From Aptenodytes patagonicus (lineage: Eukaryota; Chordata; Aves; Sphenisciformes; Spheniscidae): a stretch of 64,000 nt of DNA. Location of the stretch: assembly GCF_965638725.1 (NCBI RefSeq), contig NC_134962.1, positions 6,145,501 through 6,209,500 of the forward strand, written 5' to 3'. A model generated the notes under the pieces. That model did no database searches, was not told where the DNA came from, and saw only the letters and a program-made list of their open reading frames with translations. Both the position numbers and the translations under genes were made by a program. The stretch's first letter is position 1. Each line of letters begins with the position of its first letter. Below, one piece after another: positions 1-11,939 of this stretch.

Positions 1-60
1 GCCACCATAAAACTAAAACAGGGTAACATGGACAGTACTACCGTTGAAAAACAAAACTAA
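1..60 (+). CDS. PPP4R1L: C-terminal end of a plus-strand gene, probably PPP4R1L (partial)
   Basis: From base 1 the first frame reads ATIKLKQGNMDSTTVEKQN and stops at TAA (58-60). The following 3 kb is AT-rich, without open frames, and resembles a long 3' UTR. The PP4R1 family (regulatory HEAT-repeat subunits of protein phosphatase 4) ends in a short Ser/Thr-rich tail, to which this peptide is loosely similar. The main support is position: in human the neighbour on this side of ANKRD60, transcribed in the same direction, is PPP4R1L. Only 19 residues are visible, so the call rests mainly on synteny. The frame could also be chance. Confidence 0.42.
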   Translation, partial: ATIKLKQGNMDSTTVEKQN

Positions 61-1380
61 TGTGTTCTCCTGCAGTAAGCACTGAACATCAAAATGTTTT
101 TTCACCTTATGTTTGCGGTTAGCATGAATAATGTGGACAAATAAGAAGGTTTTTGTTACCTACTCGAGCTGGAAAGGGTCTATTGAGAAATGTTCATTAC
201 GTGACTACCTTTCATCCACAGCTGTGTGTTTCTCTTCTGATGTGCATGAGTAATTCCTTTTGGTTTTTTCTTTGTAAATGTGGGTGATAACTCTGATCTC
301 GCCTGCAGTGAAGTATTGTATGTAAAGTCTTACACCATACGCAGTATTTCAGTGTACTTGGAACTCATATTACATTTTTCAACAAAACATTTCCAGTAGT
401 AGAGCAGTCTGCTATAGCTTAAAATGGTTTCTAGATCTTAAAACCTGATTATAGCAAACTTACATGAAGGTATTCTTTCCTCACTTTTCTTGTAGCTTTT
501 GTATTGTTTCAAGTATTGCATTTTAACTGAAAAAAGTGTATATATGTGAATAATTTTGAATTTTAACAAAAATTATGAAGAACTTAATTCTGTATTGGTG
601 GAAAAAAGCTCAAAAATCATTTCATTTTATAAAGTAGTTAGTCTGCTAGAATCAAGGCACGGTTCATTTTTATTTAATATAATGTGATATTTTTCAAAGC
701 ACAGAGAGCTCAAGATTCTTTGTCTATTGTGACTTTTCTATTAATCTTTTATTTCTGAGCTATACCCTTACAGGTGTTAACATGTCTGTTTTCATTACTG
801 CTGGCTCTGGTAGTGGTAGGTAGACTGTAAATTTCCCAAACTGAAAATTACTCATTCTGCCCTAGCAAAGTTCACCTCGTGTAAGGGATTCGGTTCCTGC
901 AACACGTGCTGTATCTGTAGAAGGGTATTGCAGAATTTTACAAGTTTTTGTTTGTTTGTTCGTTTTACATACACACCTCCCTTAAAAAACACCTTTTAAC
1001 TGGTCCAACGTTCAAATCCCGAACAGCCCGCTACTTTGTTCCGAAGAAACGAAGGACCTCTAAATTCTGAAAAAGCCCAAATAACAAATGTTCAGGGGAA
1101 AGGTGGTGACGCGGTTTGCTCTACAACTTCTGTTGATTGTATGGTAAGGTTTGGGGCAAACAACCAATGAAGGTTACCGAGATCCTTAAGCTTAAGTAGG
1201 ACGTCTTCTGTGTGCTTAAACAGGTGTTTCGGAGGAAAGAAAGAATATACAGATAGAATGCAGTTCTGTTAATGAAATTGCAGCGCTTCTGACCGGTTTG
1301 AAAAATTACAAAGCCAGTATTTTTTGGTGGATCCTGTCTTCTGTTGTGTCCCAAATCTGCAGATAATGTGGGGCCTGGAA

Positions 1381-1386
1381 AATAAA
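1381..1386 (+). promoter_or_regulatory. Candidate polyadenylation signal AATAAA (proximal)
   Basis: Canonical hexamer 1.3 kb after the stop at 60, followed by a T-rich stretch with TTTGTCCTGTTG. It could give a short 3' UTR form. Confidence 0.3.
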
Positions 1387-3080
1387 TAGTCTTACTTCTT
1401 TAGATTGTGGATTGGAACTTTGTCCTGTTGAAAAACTAATGCTTAAATACTAAAGAAATGGTTTCATGTAATAACAGTTACTTTCTCTCTGTGAACACAA
1501 TACTTTATCGTAAATAGACCTGTGTAAATATTTCCCCTTATTTCATTATTATACTAGTAAGTCGTTCACGTGGGTGAAGGCTTTTACAGATACTACTTTT
1601 TTCTTTTTTGTTTTGTTTTAAATCTGGCTCGTCTGCAATACAGCAAGTAGGTTCCTCAGCTGGGTTCTGTATTTTTGGAGGGCTCAGTTTTGTACAAGTT
1701 TGTTTAACTAGTCTTGTATTATAATATGTACAGTATTTGTAACAAGTTGTTTTCTTGTGAGAGCACAAAATGCTTTTTGGAAGTTGCAGGCAGGAATATA
1801 CCACTGCTATCACTGCTATCACAGCAAACAGTATAAACTCTGTAAACTCTGCAACATTCTATGTTTAATTTTTTACAATTTTTTTATAATTTAAAAAAAT
1901 GCTTCCTCAGTACAGACTTTTTATGATTGCAATTTCTTAACGAAAAGACCTCTCAAGTTAATTTTTTCTAGTTCTAATATCTTTTTCTAATGCTGGCATT
2001 ATACTGGTATTTTCTAACAGTTCACATTTTCTAAGGCCTTTCTGACAAGGTTTTACTTCTGTTTTTTATTATCAGTTCATTAAATTCCGCAGCACCGAAC
2101 AAATTTTTTTAAGTGTGTGTATATGTAAGTATGTTTGAAATGTACTGTATATAAATTAAATACTTTGAGCATTAACCCCACCCAGGTTTCTGTTTGTCAG
2201 ATAATCTTGAATCGTTACCTTTACTTGCAATAACCCCCTGGAAAACACAAGCTTCCATATGTTTTAGCATGTTTGGTTGGTGTTCACTAGGAGTTTTTAA
2301 TTAGGATATGCGTAAACAGTAAGCCAGCAGCTATAAAAGTTCACTAAAAGGCTAAACAAAGTTTTGTTTTTAACGATATTTTGGTACCTCTCTGGCTCCA
2401 GAAATCATGTCTGTTTTAAATGACGTGATTTCAGTAGAGCATTTAAAGACTTTTGTTAAAACTCCGCAGTTGCATGCACTAATGGGGGACGTCATAGTTC
2501 TGGGGTGGTTTGTTTTTTTTGTAGACAATGTGCAGGTCTATTAAACAGATGTACCCTCTACAAGGTTTGTCTTTTAGTTTTAAACCAGAAGTGATTTCAG
2601 CATGACTAAAGACCGCACTTTACGTCTTGTACTAGACAAATGTATGCAATGATGAGTAAAGCGGTGTGTTCACGTACAATTCTCTGGGTTGTTTAAATTA
2701 TGCAAAAATATGTATTTTAAAAGCCAGATGGAGCAAAGTTAGGTGGTCGATCCACTTTCACAGCAGCAGTAAGTATATCACTTTTAAACACTTCTAGCTA
2801 AGGAACATGAAAATAACGTTAGTGGGTGCAATATTGCTTGGATGCTGTAGGAAATTATCAAGCACTTGTAATCCAAAGCATGTTAGTCATGTTGCTTAGA
2901 ATTCAGACGCGCTGGTATCTCGTGTATGACGTACACTTGGCATCTGTCAGGATGCCGCCCTAGTGGCGGTTCTGTCTGTACACAGTCTTGTTTAGAACCC
3001 AGTTAAGTGGGGACACTCTGGAAGTGTCATTCATTTGTCAGAATAGAGAATCTATGTGACTTTCTATTTGTATTTATCTC

Positions 3081-3086
3081 AATAAA
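3081..3086 (+). promoter_or_regulatory. Candidate polyadenylation signal AATAAA (distal)
   Basis: Canonical hexamer followed within 30-60 bases by GT-rich sequence (TGTGGTAACTGACTTTTGTTGTAAGTGG), the usual layout of a cleavage site. It would end a 3-kb 3' UTR about 1.2 kb before ANKRD60. Confidence 0.4.
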
Positions 3087-3099
3087 TCCTGTGACTGTT

Positions 3100-4239
3100 T
3101 TATAAACCAACTTGTGGTAACTGACTTTTGTTGTAAGTGGGATGTGAATGTGTTCTTTCGGATAATGAAACATCTGCCTAGCATAAGCACTGTCATCTGT
3201 CAAACCAGGGTTGAGTGCGGAATTCATCATACTGTGTAGTAAAAAAAAATCCATTAGATGTCCAGAGATTTGAAGTAGCTCTTCCTGCACTTTTTCCTTG
3301 AAGTGAGCGTGCCAAAAGTGCTTCGAAACTAAAATTGTCCTGTCAGAACTGAAACTCTGACAAGATGTATTTTAAATGAAGAGAACTTGTGTGTGCTGGG
3401 TGAGACTGGCATTCAAATCTTAAATCCTTCCCTCTCCAAACTGCAGCCTGGAAGGACGGTCTGGGCTGTTTTTTCAGTGTGGTGTTGCTCTCAGACATCC
3501 TACACTAATGAAGTCCGTAGTTGTTAGACCTTGGGGAGTTGGGGGCGGGGGGGATAAATAATCAACACTTGGCTGGTTGGTTTTGCTTCTAACCTCAGGA
3601 GTCTTCTGTATCTTCTGCTGCTGCAGTCACCCTTTTGGCTGTTTCAGGCACTCACTGGCTGCCCCATCCTGTGCTCTAGAGCTTCTGCCAACTGCTGCAA
3701 AAGAATATCTGACCTCCCCTCTCTCTTTGCTGGATTTCAGCTGATGCAAAAGTGAGGAGAATAAACAGTCCCCTGCACCCCCCGGTAAAGCCTACCCACA
3801 CGCTTTGAGTTAGGGCACAAGACCCCTGTGTAGTAAACTGGAAACACAAATTAAACAGCCATATGCTCTTTTTATTACATGTTAGACTAAACATGTAGAT
3901 TGAGATCTAGATGTTAACAAAGAAAACAGGAACATAAAATATGGGCAATGTTGGCTATTTCCGAGTTACTACTTTGTTTCTCTGCTGCTTGTCTTCCAAG
4001 TAAGTTTCTGTCATCCTAGTGAAAATCAAAAGATGGGCAGGAACAAAAATCCTTCTGTAATCGCTCTGGTGTGTTACTTTCTGTGGTGGTCTCTGGTAAG
4101 TTCAGATAGACTATTACATCACATGTGCAGACTGTACTTCTGTGATGTCAGTTTATGCAGCTTGGATACTGTAATGTGCTTACGATACACAGGAGGATCT
4201 ATACGTGGAGGGCTTTGATGATACAAGGGGAATCTCTAG
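3100..4239. other. Spacer between the PPP4R1L-like 3' end and ANKRD60
   Basis: I see no coding exon, no repeat and no CpG island. It presumably contains the ANKRD60 promoter, and possibly an untranslated or short 5' exon, but no motif decides where. Confidence 0.4.
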
Positions 4240-4356
4240 GGGAGGGAGGAATTACTACTGCTATCAGATCTAGACCCCTGTCCTTATAACGATGCCAAGC
4301 TTTTTCTAAGAGACAAGTCTCACGAACTTTTCCTGGTCAGGAACCACTTCATCTCC

Positions 4357-4531
4357 ATGCCTTCCCGGCCCCTGCGGACCTTTAGTGTCCAGCTCCATCT
4401 AGCTGAAACTAATGAGATCTTCTCACTGCCTCGATGCCAAAATGACCTGACTCTGAAGAAGCTTAAGTCCCATTTAGAATTGTTGACTGGGATCCCCCTT
4501 CATTTCCAGCGGCTTCAGTACCTGGATGAAG
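4357..4531 (+). CDS. ANKRD60: ANKRD60 exon 1 (start of ubiquitin-like domain)
   Basis: It encodes MPSRPLRTFSVQLHLAE through LQRLQYLDE-type sequence, 58 codons plus one base. The donor is GAAG|GTGAGA. The frame stays open upstream to 4240 and reads plausibly as protein (KLFLRDKSHELFLVRNHFIS), so the exon may begin earlier, for example at the AG at 4266-4267. Confidence 0.8.
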
Positions 4532-7500
4532 GTGAGAACCTGTAACCTCCGGGGTTGTTGGAGGTTATTCGTACTATCTCTTTACCTGCTAGTTATTGGC
4601 TACGTTTACGTTCTGGATGAAGGTCAGGGTTCCCCTTTCCTCTTTGGACTGTACTGCACTTGGATTTCAGCTCTGGACTTAACGCCTAACTTTGCTTCCT
4701 ACTCCTTAAAGAGAATGGCCTACTCAACAGGGTCTCTTTAGGTTAGAGATTGCAAATGCTGACCTCTAAATTCCTGCTTAGCCCTGTCAACAGCCAATGC
4801 CAGTACCTGGCTGATTCACCTCGGCCTAGAACAGCTCTAGCACGGCTCTGGCTGACCTCTCCACAGTTAGAATTGCGTGGAGCAGTGGTGTTTTTCCCAT
4901 GAGAACGTGTGGTGTTGGAGTACTTGGCTTTGGAGGTAGCAAGCAGAGATGGCCAGTAAAACTTGTTTCAACCTGCTATTTAAAACAATTCTTCCTGCTA
5001 TTCGCTTTCTCAGATCAAACAAACTTGGTGTTTGCTTTTTCAAATAAAGACACCATGTGTGCGTGGATACGCAAGTATTTTTCTCCTACAGTTTTGGTAC
5101 TTAACATGTTAACTGTAGCTTTCTGTGGGTTACAACCATATTATCCCAAGAGCACTGTATCGCAGCCTTTTCTAGGCTGGGAGTGTATCTGTTTTCACAG
5201 CTTTAGCACAACGGAACCCAAGGAGTCCTTGATGTATTATGACAGTAAAATTGGAGAACACCAGCATGGCTAAAAAAATTCAGCCACCATCTAACCTTTT
5301 TTTTTTTTTAAGCTGGTCGTTGTCTTCTCTGAGGATACGTTGACTTGCTTTTCCTTTCTTTTTATAACTCCCTACAGTAGATCTGCCAGATGAGTCTACA
5401 TTTAAGGACAATGATATTGTCCCTGGTGGAACGATTACAATGCGCATCTGGCGACAAGATGGCTGGGGGCATCTGGTGGCAGCTGCTGCAAAAGGAGAGA
5501 CTATGAAGGTTGATTCCATTACTTCTGTGAATGGGTGGGGTACCGTATGCGGAAAAGCTAAAAGCCTATTGCTCTTATAAAGCAAGACTTCACAGAGCAA
5601 ACAGTGGGGAAGTCAATCCCTAACGCAGTCTTCAGTTTAGAAATCTAAGACTTCTTTTTGCTGTTACTAGCAAAAAAGCACATACGCTTGGAGTGCAAGT
5701 TCCTGTCACTGTTTTGTAACTGTAGCACTGATGTGAGTATACTTTCAGGTTACTTTTCTTGTCCCTGCTTATCCTGATGTCCAAAAAAGTTTGCTTTTTG
5801 TATTCAGCTGCCTGCCGTTTTACCCTTCTGATGTGTTATCAACAAAAGATACTTAATCCCAGGGTTTTTCATATAGATAGTATGTAAATAATACCTTATT
5901 TCTCCTAGGTATTAGTTATCTTAAAACATCATTAGAAGATTGAGATTATCTGTTCTTGGGTATTCCGGTGAGGCTGAATTGTCTGTTGTTATGAGAATCA
6001 GAGGCAGAAACTCTGTTTCATAGTCCATCCTCCTCTAGCCATGCTGACTCCAGAGTAAGAATGGGACTCGGTACGTGGCAGTACCAAAATCAAGAATCGG
6101 AAGACATTCCCTGTCTCATCTGCTTTATCTGGTGCTATCTTACGGGCCATCTTGAGTTTGCGATCCTGTCGAGTCTGATTAGTAAGAAAGCTTTGATTTT
6201 TATAGAACAAATAGTTGCTGTGGTGCTTTGATAGAGGGCATGCTGCTTTCTTGATGTAGGACTGAAATGTTGTCTCAGCAGAAACACAAGGTACTGATTT
6301 GTACTGTAAACCTTCAGGCCTGAACAGATGTGGTCATGAAATATCCTTTGGCACCTTTCATAAAGAACCATTATCTCCGCTTCCCTGGCCAAATTCCAAC
6401 CTGGCTAATCGCGTTCTGTTCCTCTGCGTTTCCCCAGCCGCTGCAAATGGATACCGCAGGGTTCCTCACTTCCTTTCGTTAACTGTTGTGTAGTGTTGCA
6501 GTTCACTGGCAAGCAGCTGTTCTGCCTCATGCCACAAATGGCTTGCGTTTTGGTATTAGGCAAATCGGGGTTTGGGGTTTTTGGTTTTGGTTTTTTCGCC
6601 ATGTTTTCTTCCTACTCAGTGTAGAGCAGGAAACAGAAGGATGTGCCACAAAGGCAAATGGTCTCCTTTGAAATGAAAGGTGTGTTGGCATAAGAGCCCC
6701 ACAGAAAGCTTGTTGACACTGATTTTTTCAAATGAAAAAAAATTTCAAGAAATAACTGTACAGCTGTTGTAATGACGTGCTTCCACTTACTAGATGAGAA
6801 AACCATGGTGCACTGTGGAAGATGTGGCCCAACATGGAAATGGTTTCTCAGGAAGAACAGCAGCATGAGGCACCTGAAAATTGTTCCTAAGAGGTCTCTT
6901 AGCAACACTTTAGAACCGATGTGTTTGGCTTTATTACAAAAAAAAAAAAAGCTCCTTCTGGAAAAGAACGTGATACAGGGCTGTCTCGTGAGGCAACTTA
7001 GGTTTGTGAGTTGTCTGCTGGAATTAAGGCCCAAAGTCTCACCTAGCTCCTAAGGAACCTGGGCTTACGTGGCCAGTCCTGTCTGTCTTTGTCTTCTTTC
7101 CCCAGAAACTTGGGTCGGTTTCCAACAAATTTAAGAGAAGGACAGGGATTACAAAGAGAAACAGTTTCTGTAAGATTTTGTGGTGCTTAATAACTACATG
7201 CGAAAGGAAAACCTGAATTAATGTTCCCGCCAAAGGATGGCTATGAATAAACATCATTTGATAGTAGAGAATCAAGATGGGGCAGAAGAATAAGAAACAA
7301 GCAGGTATTATTTAGCTGATCTTGGAGTGATTTATGCAGTGTGCAAGCACCCCCTAAGTACGGATATGAGACTTTGTTGATATCTAAAAAGGATCAGACT
7401 ACTCTTTCGAACGAGACTAAAAGCTTTGTGTTTGTTGCAGCTAGCCCGTCTGGGAGTTACGGAGGACTTTGCAGGCACCACGCCGCATGCAGAGTTACTG

Positions 7501-8809
7501 GGACCAGAGCAGAAAAAGGAATGGGTAGCACACCGAGCTTTCGTGGCACTGTTTGTTGCCAGCCACAGAGGTCGTGTTGAAACTGCCAAGTTTCTTCTGA
7601 GACATGGTAATATTCTTATATAGAACAATTCTTATCTGGCTGTAACCGCACAGCATACCACCTTCCTGCTTACCCAGACCGTAGAATTTTACCCAAATGG
7701 CCTCGCATATTTTGTATTTGAGGTGGAGAATGTATTCAGCCCATCAGTTCTGATGTAGACTTGGAGACAATAAAAACTGCCGTTCTTGCTAAGTGTAATG
7801 ATATTTGGTGTTAGAGAAATTCATACTGAGAAACAAGATTTCTGATTTTTACTTCTCTCTTTGAGTCTCTTCTATTGCTATTTTCTTTTATTATCTAGAA
7901 ATGCTTATTTTTTTATCAGTCCTGTGCAGTGCTTTACCAACCACTGAAATACAAGAAGCGTTGTGAGCACAAGTTCTATGGCTCTGACGTTTGGGCTTTT
8001 TTGTTGCTTTGCAACTAAATAAGCCTTCTTTCCCCAGAAATCTGCATTTGCACAATGGACAGTCCTTTGGGTCAGCTGAGCTCACTTGATTGTCCTGAAT
8101 GAAACGACATTTGTTAATCACTTTTTTTTAGCATTGAAAGTGAGCGCTGAGGAGGAAATCCCACCTTGTCTGAGGTGCTCCCTTCAATCCCGGTTCTTGA
8201 GCCTGGCCTCCTCAAAGTTCGTCCCTGTTAAAGGACATTGTCATCTCCCGATAAGTGAGAGCTCCCAGTACAAAAGCAATGGCAATGCCTAGCTGCGGCA
8301 AAGCTAGCAATGTTCCCCTGAGCGGAACAAAGAATATCCAGTTGTGTGTGAGCTAAGGGCAGGAGCATTTGTTCACTAGACAGGTTTGTTAATTCCACTG
8401 ATTTGATGTGAGTAAAAAGAACTGCATCTGCCTTCAGAAAAAAAAAATGTGCGTTGTGGCCCGCAGGTGGCATTGCCTCCTTTCGTATGCCTTGTCACGC
8501 TTGGACTATGTATGATTTTTTGCAGGTGTGGATTTGCATTCTAAAACCCCGCTAGGAAGGACTGCCCTTCACGTCGCCGCTGTCGCGGGCCAGTGTGACT
8601 GCATTGAACTGCTCCTTAGCTATGGGGCACGAGCTCTTGGCCCAGACAGCGAGGGACAAACTGCGGTGAGCCTTGCCCGCCTGTGGGGCCAGGAGCAGAG
8701 TGAACGCACCATGGTTTGCTTCCAGTGGAGGAAGAGATCCCCTGGTGCTGGGCCACCCGCCAGCGCTGTGAGTCGGGCCTTGCAGCAGACGTCTGGTCCC
8801 TCGTCCTAA
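4357..8809 (+). CDS. ANKRD60: ANKRD60-like ubiquitin-fold / ankyrin-repeat protein, four exons
   Basis: Four exons (4357-4531, 5378-5508, 7441-7606, 8526-8809) join in phase into 251 codons with GT/AG introns throughout. Residues about 8-85 form a ubiquitin-like domain: FSVQLHLAE opening strand, a helix with LKKLKSHLELLTGIP, then FQRLQYLDE, and the DIVPGGTITMRIW closing strand. Residues about 135-158 (ALFVASHRGRVETAKFLLRHG) and 167-192 (GRTALHVAAVAGQCDCIELLL) are ankyrin repeats, and a partial third repeat follows. This order (ubiquitin-like, linker, ankyrins, short basic tail) fits ANKRD60. ANKUB1 has related architecture and is the alternative. The convergent CIMIP1 gene 21 kb away supports ANKRD60. 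The ATG at 4357 is the first in frame after a stop at 4237 but has a weak context, so the true start may lie in an upstream exon; the human protein is longer at the N-terminus. Its cellular role is not established. Confidence 0.85.
5378..5508 (+). CDS. ANKRD60: ANKRD60 exon 2 (end of ubiquitin-like domain)
   Basis: The acceptor follows a pyrimidine tract (TTTTCCTTTCTTTTTATAACTCCCTACAG) and the donor is ATGAAG|GTTGAT. The 131 bp complete a Val codon with exon 1 and add 43 codons, including DNDIVPGGTITMRIW, the last strand of the ubiquitin fold. Confidence 0.85.
7441..7606 (+). CDS. ANKRD60: ANKRD60 exon 3 (linker and first ankyrin repeat)
   Basis: The acceptor is TGTTTGTTGCAG and the donor CATG|GTAATA. 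The 55 codons plus one base cover LARLGVTEDFAGTT, a conserved-looking linker, then the first ankyrin helix pair. Confidence 0.85.
8526..8809 (+). CDS. ANKRD60: ANKRD60 exon 4 (ankyrin repeats and C-terminus)
   Basis: The acceptor is GATTTTTTGCAG. The exon encodes VDLHSKTPLGRTALHVAA, a clear ankyrin repeat with the TALHVAA signature, then a weaker repeat (EGQTAVSLARLWGQEQSERT) and a Ser/Arg-rich tail to the TAA at 8807-8809. It is GC-richer than the flanking DNA. Confidence 0.85.
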
Positions 8810-11760
8810 AATACATATGGACCAGCTTGGTTCTGGCAAATTTCAAGGGACAGTCGGTAACTTCCCCAGAGGCCCACACTTCAAATATAGGTCACTGGGT
8901 GGGATTTGCAGGTTTTAGTTAAGAAATAAGCTCCTGTACTGGTGATGCTGCAGCTGACAACTAGCTTGACAGCACAGCTCTCCAACACGCTCTTGATTTG
9001 TAGCTCAAGTATTTATAACATTGTTCCCTAGCCAAACCGGCCATTTATTTAATACGGTTTGTAGGAGAGCTCGAGCCTGTCTTGCAAGTTCTCTTTGGAA
9101 TGCTCCTTGCTAGGGTAATTTCCTAATAGCTGGCAACAGACCAGGGCGATATAGTTTAATGGGTATTTCAGGGGACTGGAAATCCCTAGATCTTTAATCC
9201 AGTTCTGGCCCTGACCGGCTTTGTTGCCTCTGGCAGATCAATTAAGGGTTATTTTATAAGCAGGGCAGTTTGTCTGCCATGGGAGGGTGCGGGCAAAATT
9301 TACGTGCATGTAAGTGGCTAATTATGATTGCCTAGTGCTTGCTTAGTGTCCCCAACATTTTGAGCCTCAGGACTTTGAAGGTTGGGGTTTCCTGAAGCCA
9401 GTGATGGGGTGCAGGGAGTTGCCCATCTGCTTTCAAAGTTCCTTAGTATTCCAGATTCCTTAGATGCTTTAAAAATAAAAATATAACTTCTGGTCTCTTT
9501 ATGCCTCTGTGACCAGTAGAAGGAAGCTGAGCTTCTGGTCTGTTTCCTGAGGGCTTATTAAGGACTCAGTGCTCAATCTTGCACAGTTTCCGTTGCTTTG
9601 CTTAAAGAGACATTTTTCCAAAGAGCTCGGCACTTAACTTCCAATTAACCACAGAAGAGGTGGTTCTCAGCGGGAACTGAGCACTCCTGAGAACTTGGCC
9701 CACTGCCTTTTTGCTTGCAAAGCCCCATGCGTAGCCGGGAGACTCTACAAATAACTAACCTGAGTTGTTCTTGTTTCCTTGTGTCAGAGCATTTTCTTTA
9801 ACCGATACCAGGATTGCTACATAAATATCCAGGTAATGAGTGAATTTTGGCCTCAATACTTAAGTTTGTGTTCCAGATCAGTGCCTGGGAGTAGCCATAT
9901 CCAGAATGTGATAAAAATCAGCGTCCTGTGGTGCAGCATTCTTTTATGAATAGGTGAAATGAGGATCAGAAAGATGCTGGCTGCGAACTTGGATACCTTT
10001 AGTTTATACCCCTTAAGGGAGAGATTGTGGCTAATGATGTGGACTAAGAATTGATTTGAATGCTCTGCTCCCAGCTTTGCTTTGTGTGCATCGAATGAAC
10101 GGAGGCAAGTTACATAGACCTAGTCCTGTAGGAAGGGCTGCAAAGCAGGACATGGTAGTACCTAAGCAAAGGTGCCCTATATTCCAGGAAAAAAAAGAGG
10201 GGATCGGAATAATGTTCCCACGTATGTTTCCTGTCAGGTAGCCCCAGACAGAAATATGGAGTGTTGCTCAGGGTAAGCACAGCAAGTGTGACATGGCGGG
10301 TATCCAGGCGTGTGGCTGCCTAGCTCAGAGACAGATAGTGTAGTCTGTCCAGGGAATTGTTTCCCCTGGGCTCACAATCCTCAGCTTCCTGGAAGTAAGT
10401 CCCTAAGCCTAGTTTCCATGTTAGTAAAGTTAAAATACTAACCTGGAGTGCTTTAGAAATGCAGCTGCATCCCCTAAACACTCGCCTGCCTCATTCAGGG
10501 TGGAGGGTTGGATGGATGCCTAGCCTGAAAGCAGGGCTTCGCGGCCAGCAGGAGAAGGCGCTCCGGGAGTGGGGCCGTGCATGCGGTGGGAGCGGGGCCA
10601 TAGCACCTCTGGAGTGATCTGCAGGACGTGTGTGTCCTCTCTCATCCTAGGGTCTGTGTCGTGTTCACTATTCCCATATGAAAAATCCCTGTTTACTTTT
10701 CCTGAGCCACATCTTCTCAGTTGCATCCAGTTGTGAAGATAGTCTACCCGGTCTTTCAAAGGCAGCAGCCCTGTATTCCTTCTGAATTGATATTTGTACT
10801 TAAAGTCTCTCAAATCTAAGATGATAAATACCTCATCTTTCAATTCCTTATTTTAATCACATAATAAAGCAAGGTCCAGAACTTCAGGCTACGGGAAGTA
10901 CCACTTCTGAAGCCAGTTACTGTGATTCCGGAGGACACGTAGCAATGCTTACACATGCCGACATCAGTCTGAACAAATGAGCGCAGAATTCCTTTGGTTT
11001 GAGGGGACACATTCATAGTATCATTTCAACAATGTTCTCTCAAACAGGTTTTACGCTGATTAGTAATTCTATGTGACTTAAATACATAGTTGTTAAATAA
11101 CTGCTTAGGAGAATGAGAAGATGACAAATTTTATCAAAGTGATCAGTAGACAAGATATAAAAAGATGGTGCTTCTGGCACTTTGCTAAGCAGTTGAATAC
11201 TGCAAGCAGGATTATACAGAAAAGTCCTTAGAAATCCTTTATTCTTTCTTCCTATTGTCTGTCTAGACTGTCTAATCTGTACTGGAGCTTCTAGAAATGG
11301 GGAGAGGATTTGTAGTTGCTTTTAGACATTATGCAGCATGCTGCATAGTTCTGGGAAAGAACAGCGAATGTCACGTGGGGAGAACTGGGTGACCTCAGGA
11401 CAAGGATGCTAGAATGGCAGGAGATTATGTAGTATGTGATTATGTAGTTAGGGACAAATACCAAGTATTTTTTGCTGGAAGCTGGAGACTCATCCTTTGG
11501 AAAGAACAGAACAGAAGTCAGCAAAGTGTTGCAGCTGGGAAACGGATTGGTGTGCACCAGTCCAAAATTGTACTGGGGTAAATTAGAAGAGAATTAATGT
11601 CTGGGTGAGACAAGCCTTGGAACAGTGTGTGCTGTTCTGGTTAGGTGAGAAAGGGGAACTCAAGCTAGTAGAGACCCCTAAAATAACCAGGGATTAAGAG
11701 TTCCTCTTCCTGAGAGGGCCAGGAGAGTAGGGCGCAGCTGATAGAAAGGACCATGCAAGG
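8810..11760. other. ANKRD60 3' UTR and intergenic sequence
   Basis: The first ~660 bp are probably 3' UTR. After that I see no exon. Bases about 9148-9240 (CTAGATCTTTAATCCAGTTCTGGCCCTGACC...) resemble the core of a very old MIR/CORE-type SINE, a low-confidence guess from consensus memory. Confidence 0.35.
9474..9479 (+). promoter_or_regulatory. Candidate polyadenylation signal AATAAA of ANKRD60
   Basis: First canonical hexamer after the ANKRD60 stop, about 660 bp downstream. GT-rich sequence (CTCTGTGACC) follows within 50 bases. Confidence 0.35.
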
Positions 11761-11939
11761 ATGGTGAAACATTGGAACGGGCTGCCCAGGGAAGTGGTGG
11801 AGTCCCCATCCCTGGAGGTATTTAAAAGACGTGTAGATGAGGCACTTAGGGACATGGTTTAGTGGGCATGGTGGTGTTGGGTCGACGGTTGGACTCGATG
11901 ATCTTAGAGGTCTTTTCCAACCTCTATGATTCTATGATA
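11761..11939 (+). mobile_element. CR1 LINE, 3'-terminal fragment
   Basis: It matches the last ~180 bp of the CR1 copies at 43407-43590 and 62466-62640 almost base for base. It starts at GGTGAAACATTGGAAC and ends in the CR1 tail TCTATGATTCTATGAT. The copy is strongly 5'-truncated, the normal outcome of incomplete target-primed reverse transcription, and codes for nothing on its own. Confidence 0.9.

Larger units (their letters stand above)
61..3100 (+). other. Probable long 3' UTR of the gene ending at base 60
   Basis: AT-rich sequence with many ATTTA and T-rich runs and no credible coding exon on either strand. It contains several TGTAAATA-like elements and two canonical AATAAA hexamers (1381 and 3081). 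I see no repeat copy in it. The extent is inferred from the last hexamer. Confidence 0.4.
4532..8525 (+). other. ANKRD60 introns 1-3
   Basis: Three introns (4532-5377, 5509-7440, 7607-8525) of 0.8-1.9 kb. Open frames inside them (for example 4899-5273 plus and 6612-7034 minus) have no splice context or domain content. No repeat copy recognised. Confidence 0.7.

Noticed and set aside
1..3100. RAB22A 3' end as the gene at the left edge
   Set aside because: RAB22A ends in a prenylation motif with terminal cysteines. The peptide at 1-57 does not, and in human RAB22A lies beyond PPP4R1L.
4899..5273. 124-codon plus-strand open frame
   Set aside because: It lies inside ANKRD60 intron 1, has no splice sites of its own, and reads as hydrophobic low-information sequence.
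4357..8809. ANKUB1 as the identity of the ubiquitin-like/ankyrin gene
   Set aside because: The architecture is related, but the convergent CIMIP1 gene and the short four-exon layout with a ~250-residue product fit ANKRD60. ANKUB1 has different neighbours in human.
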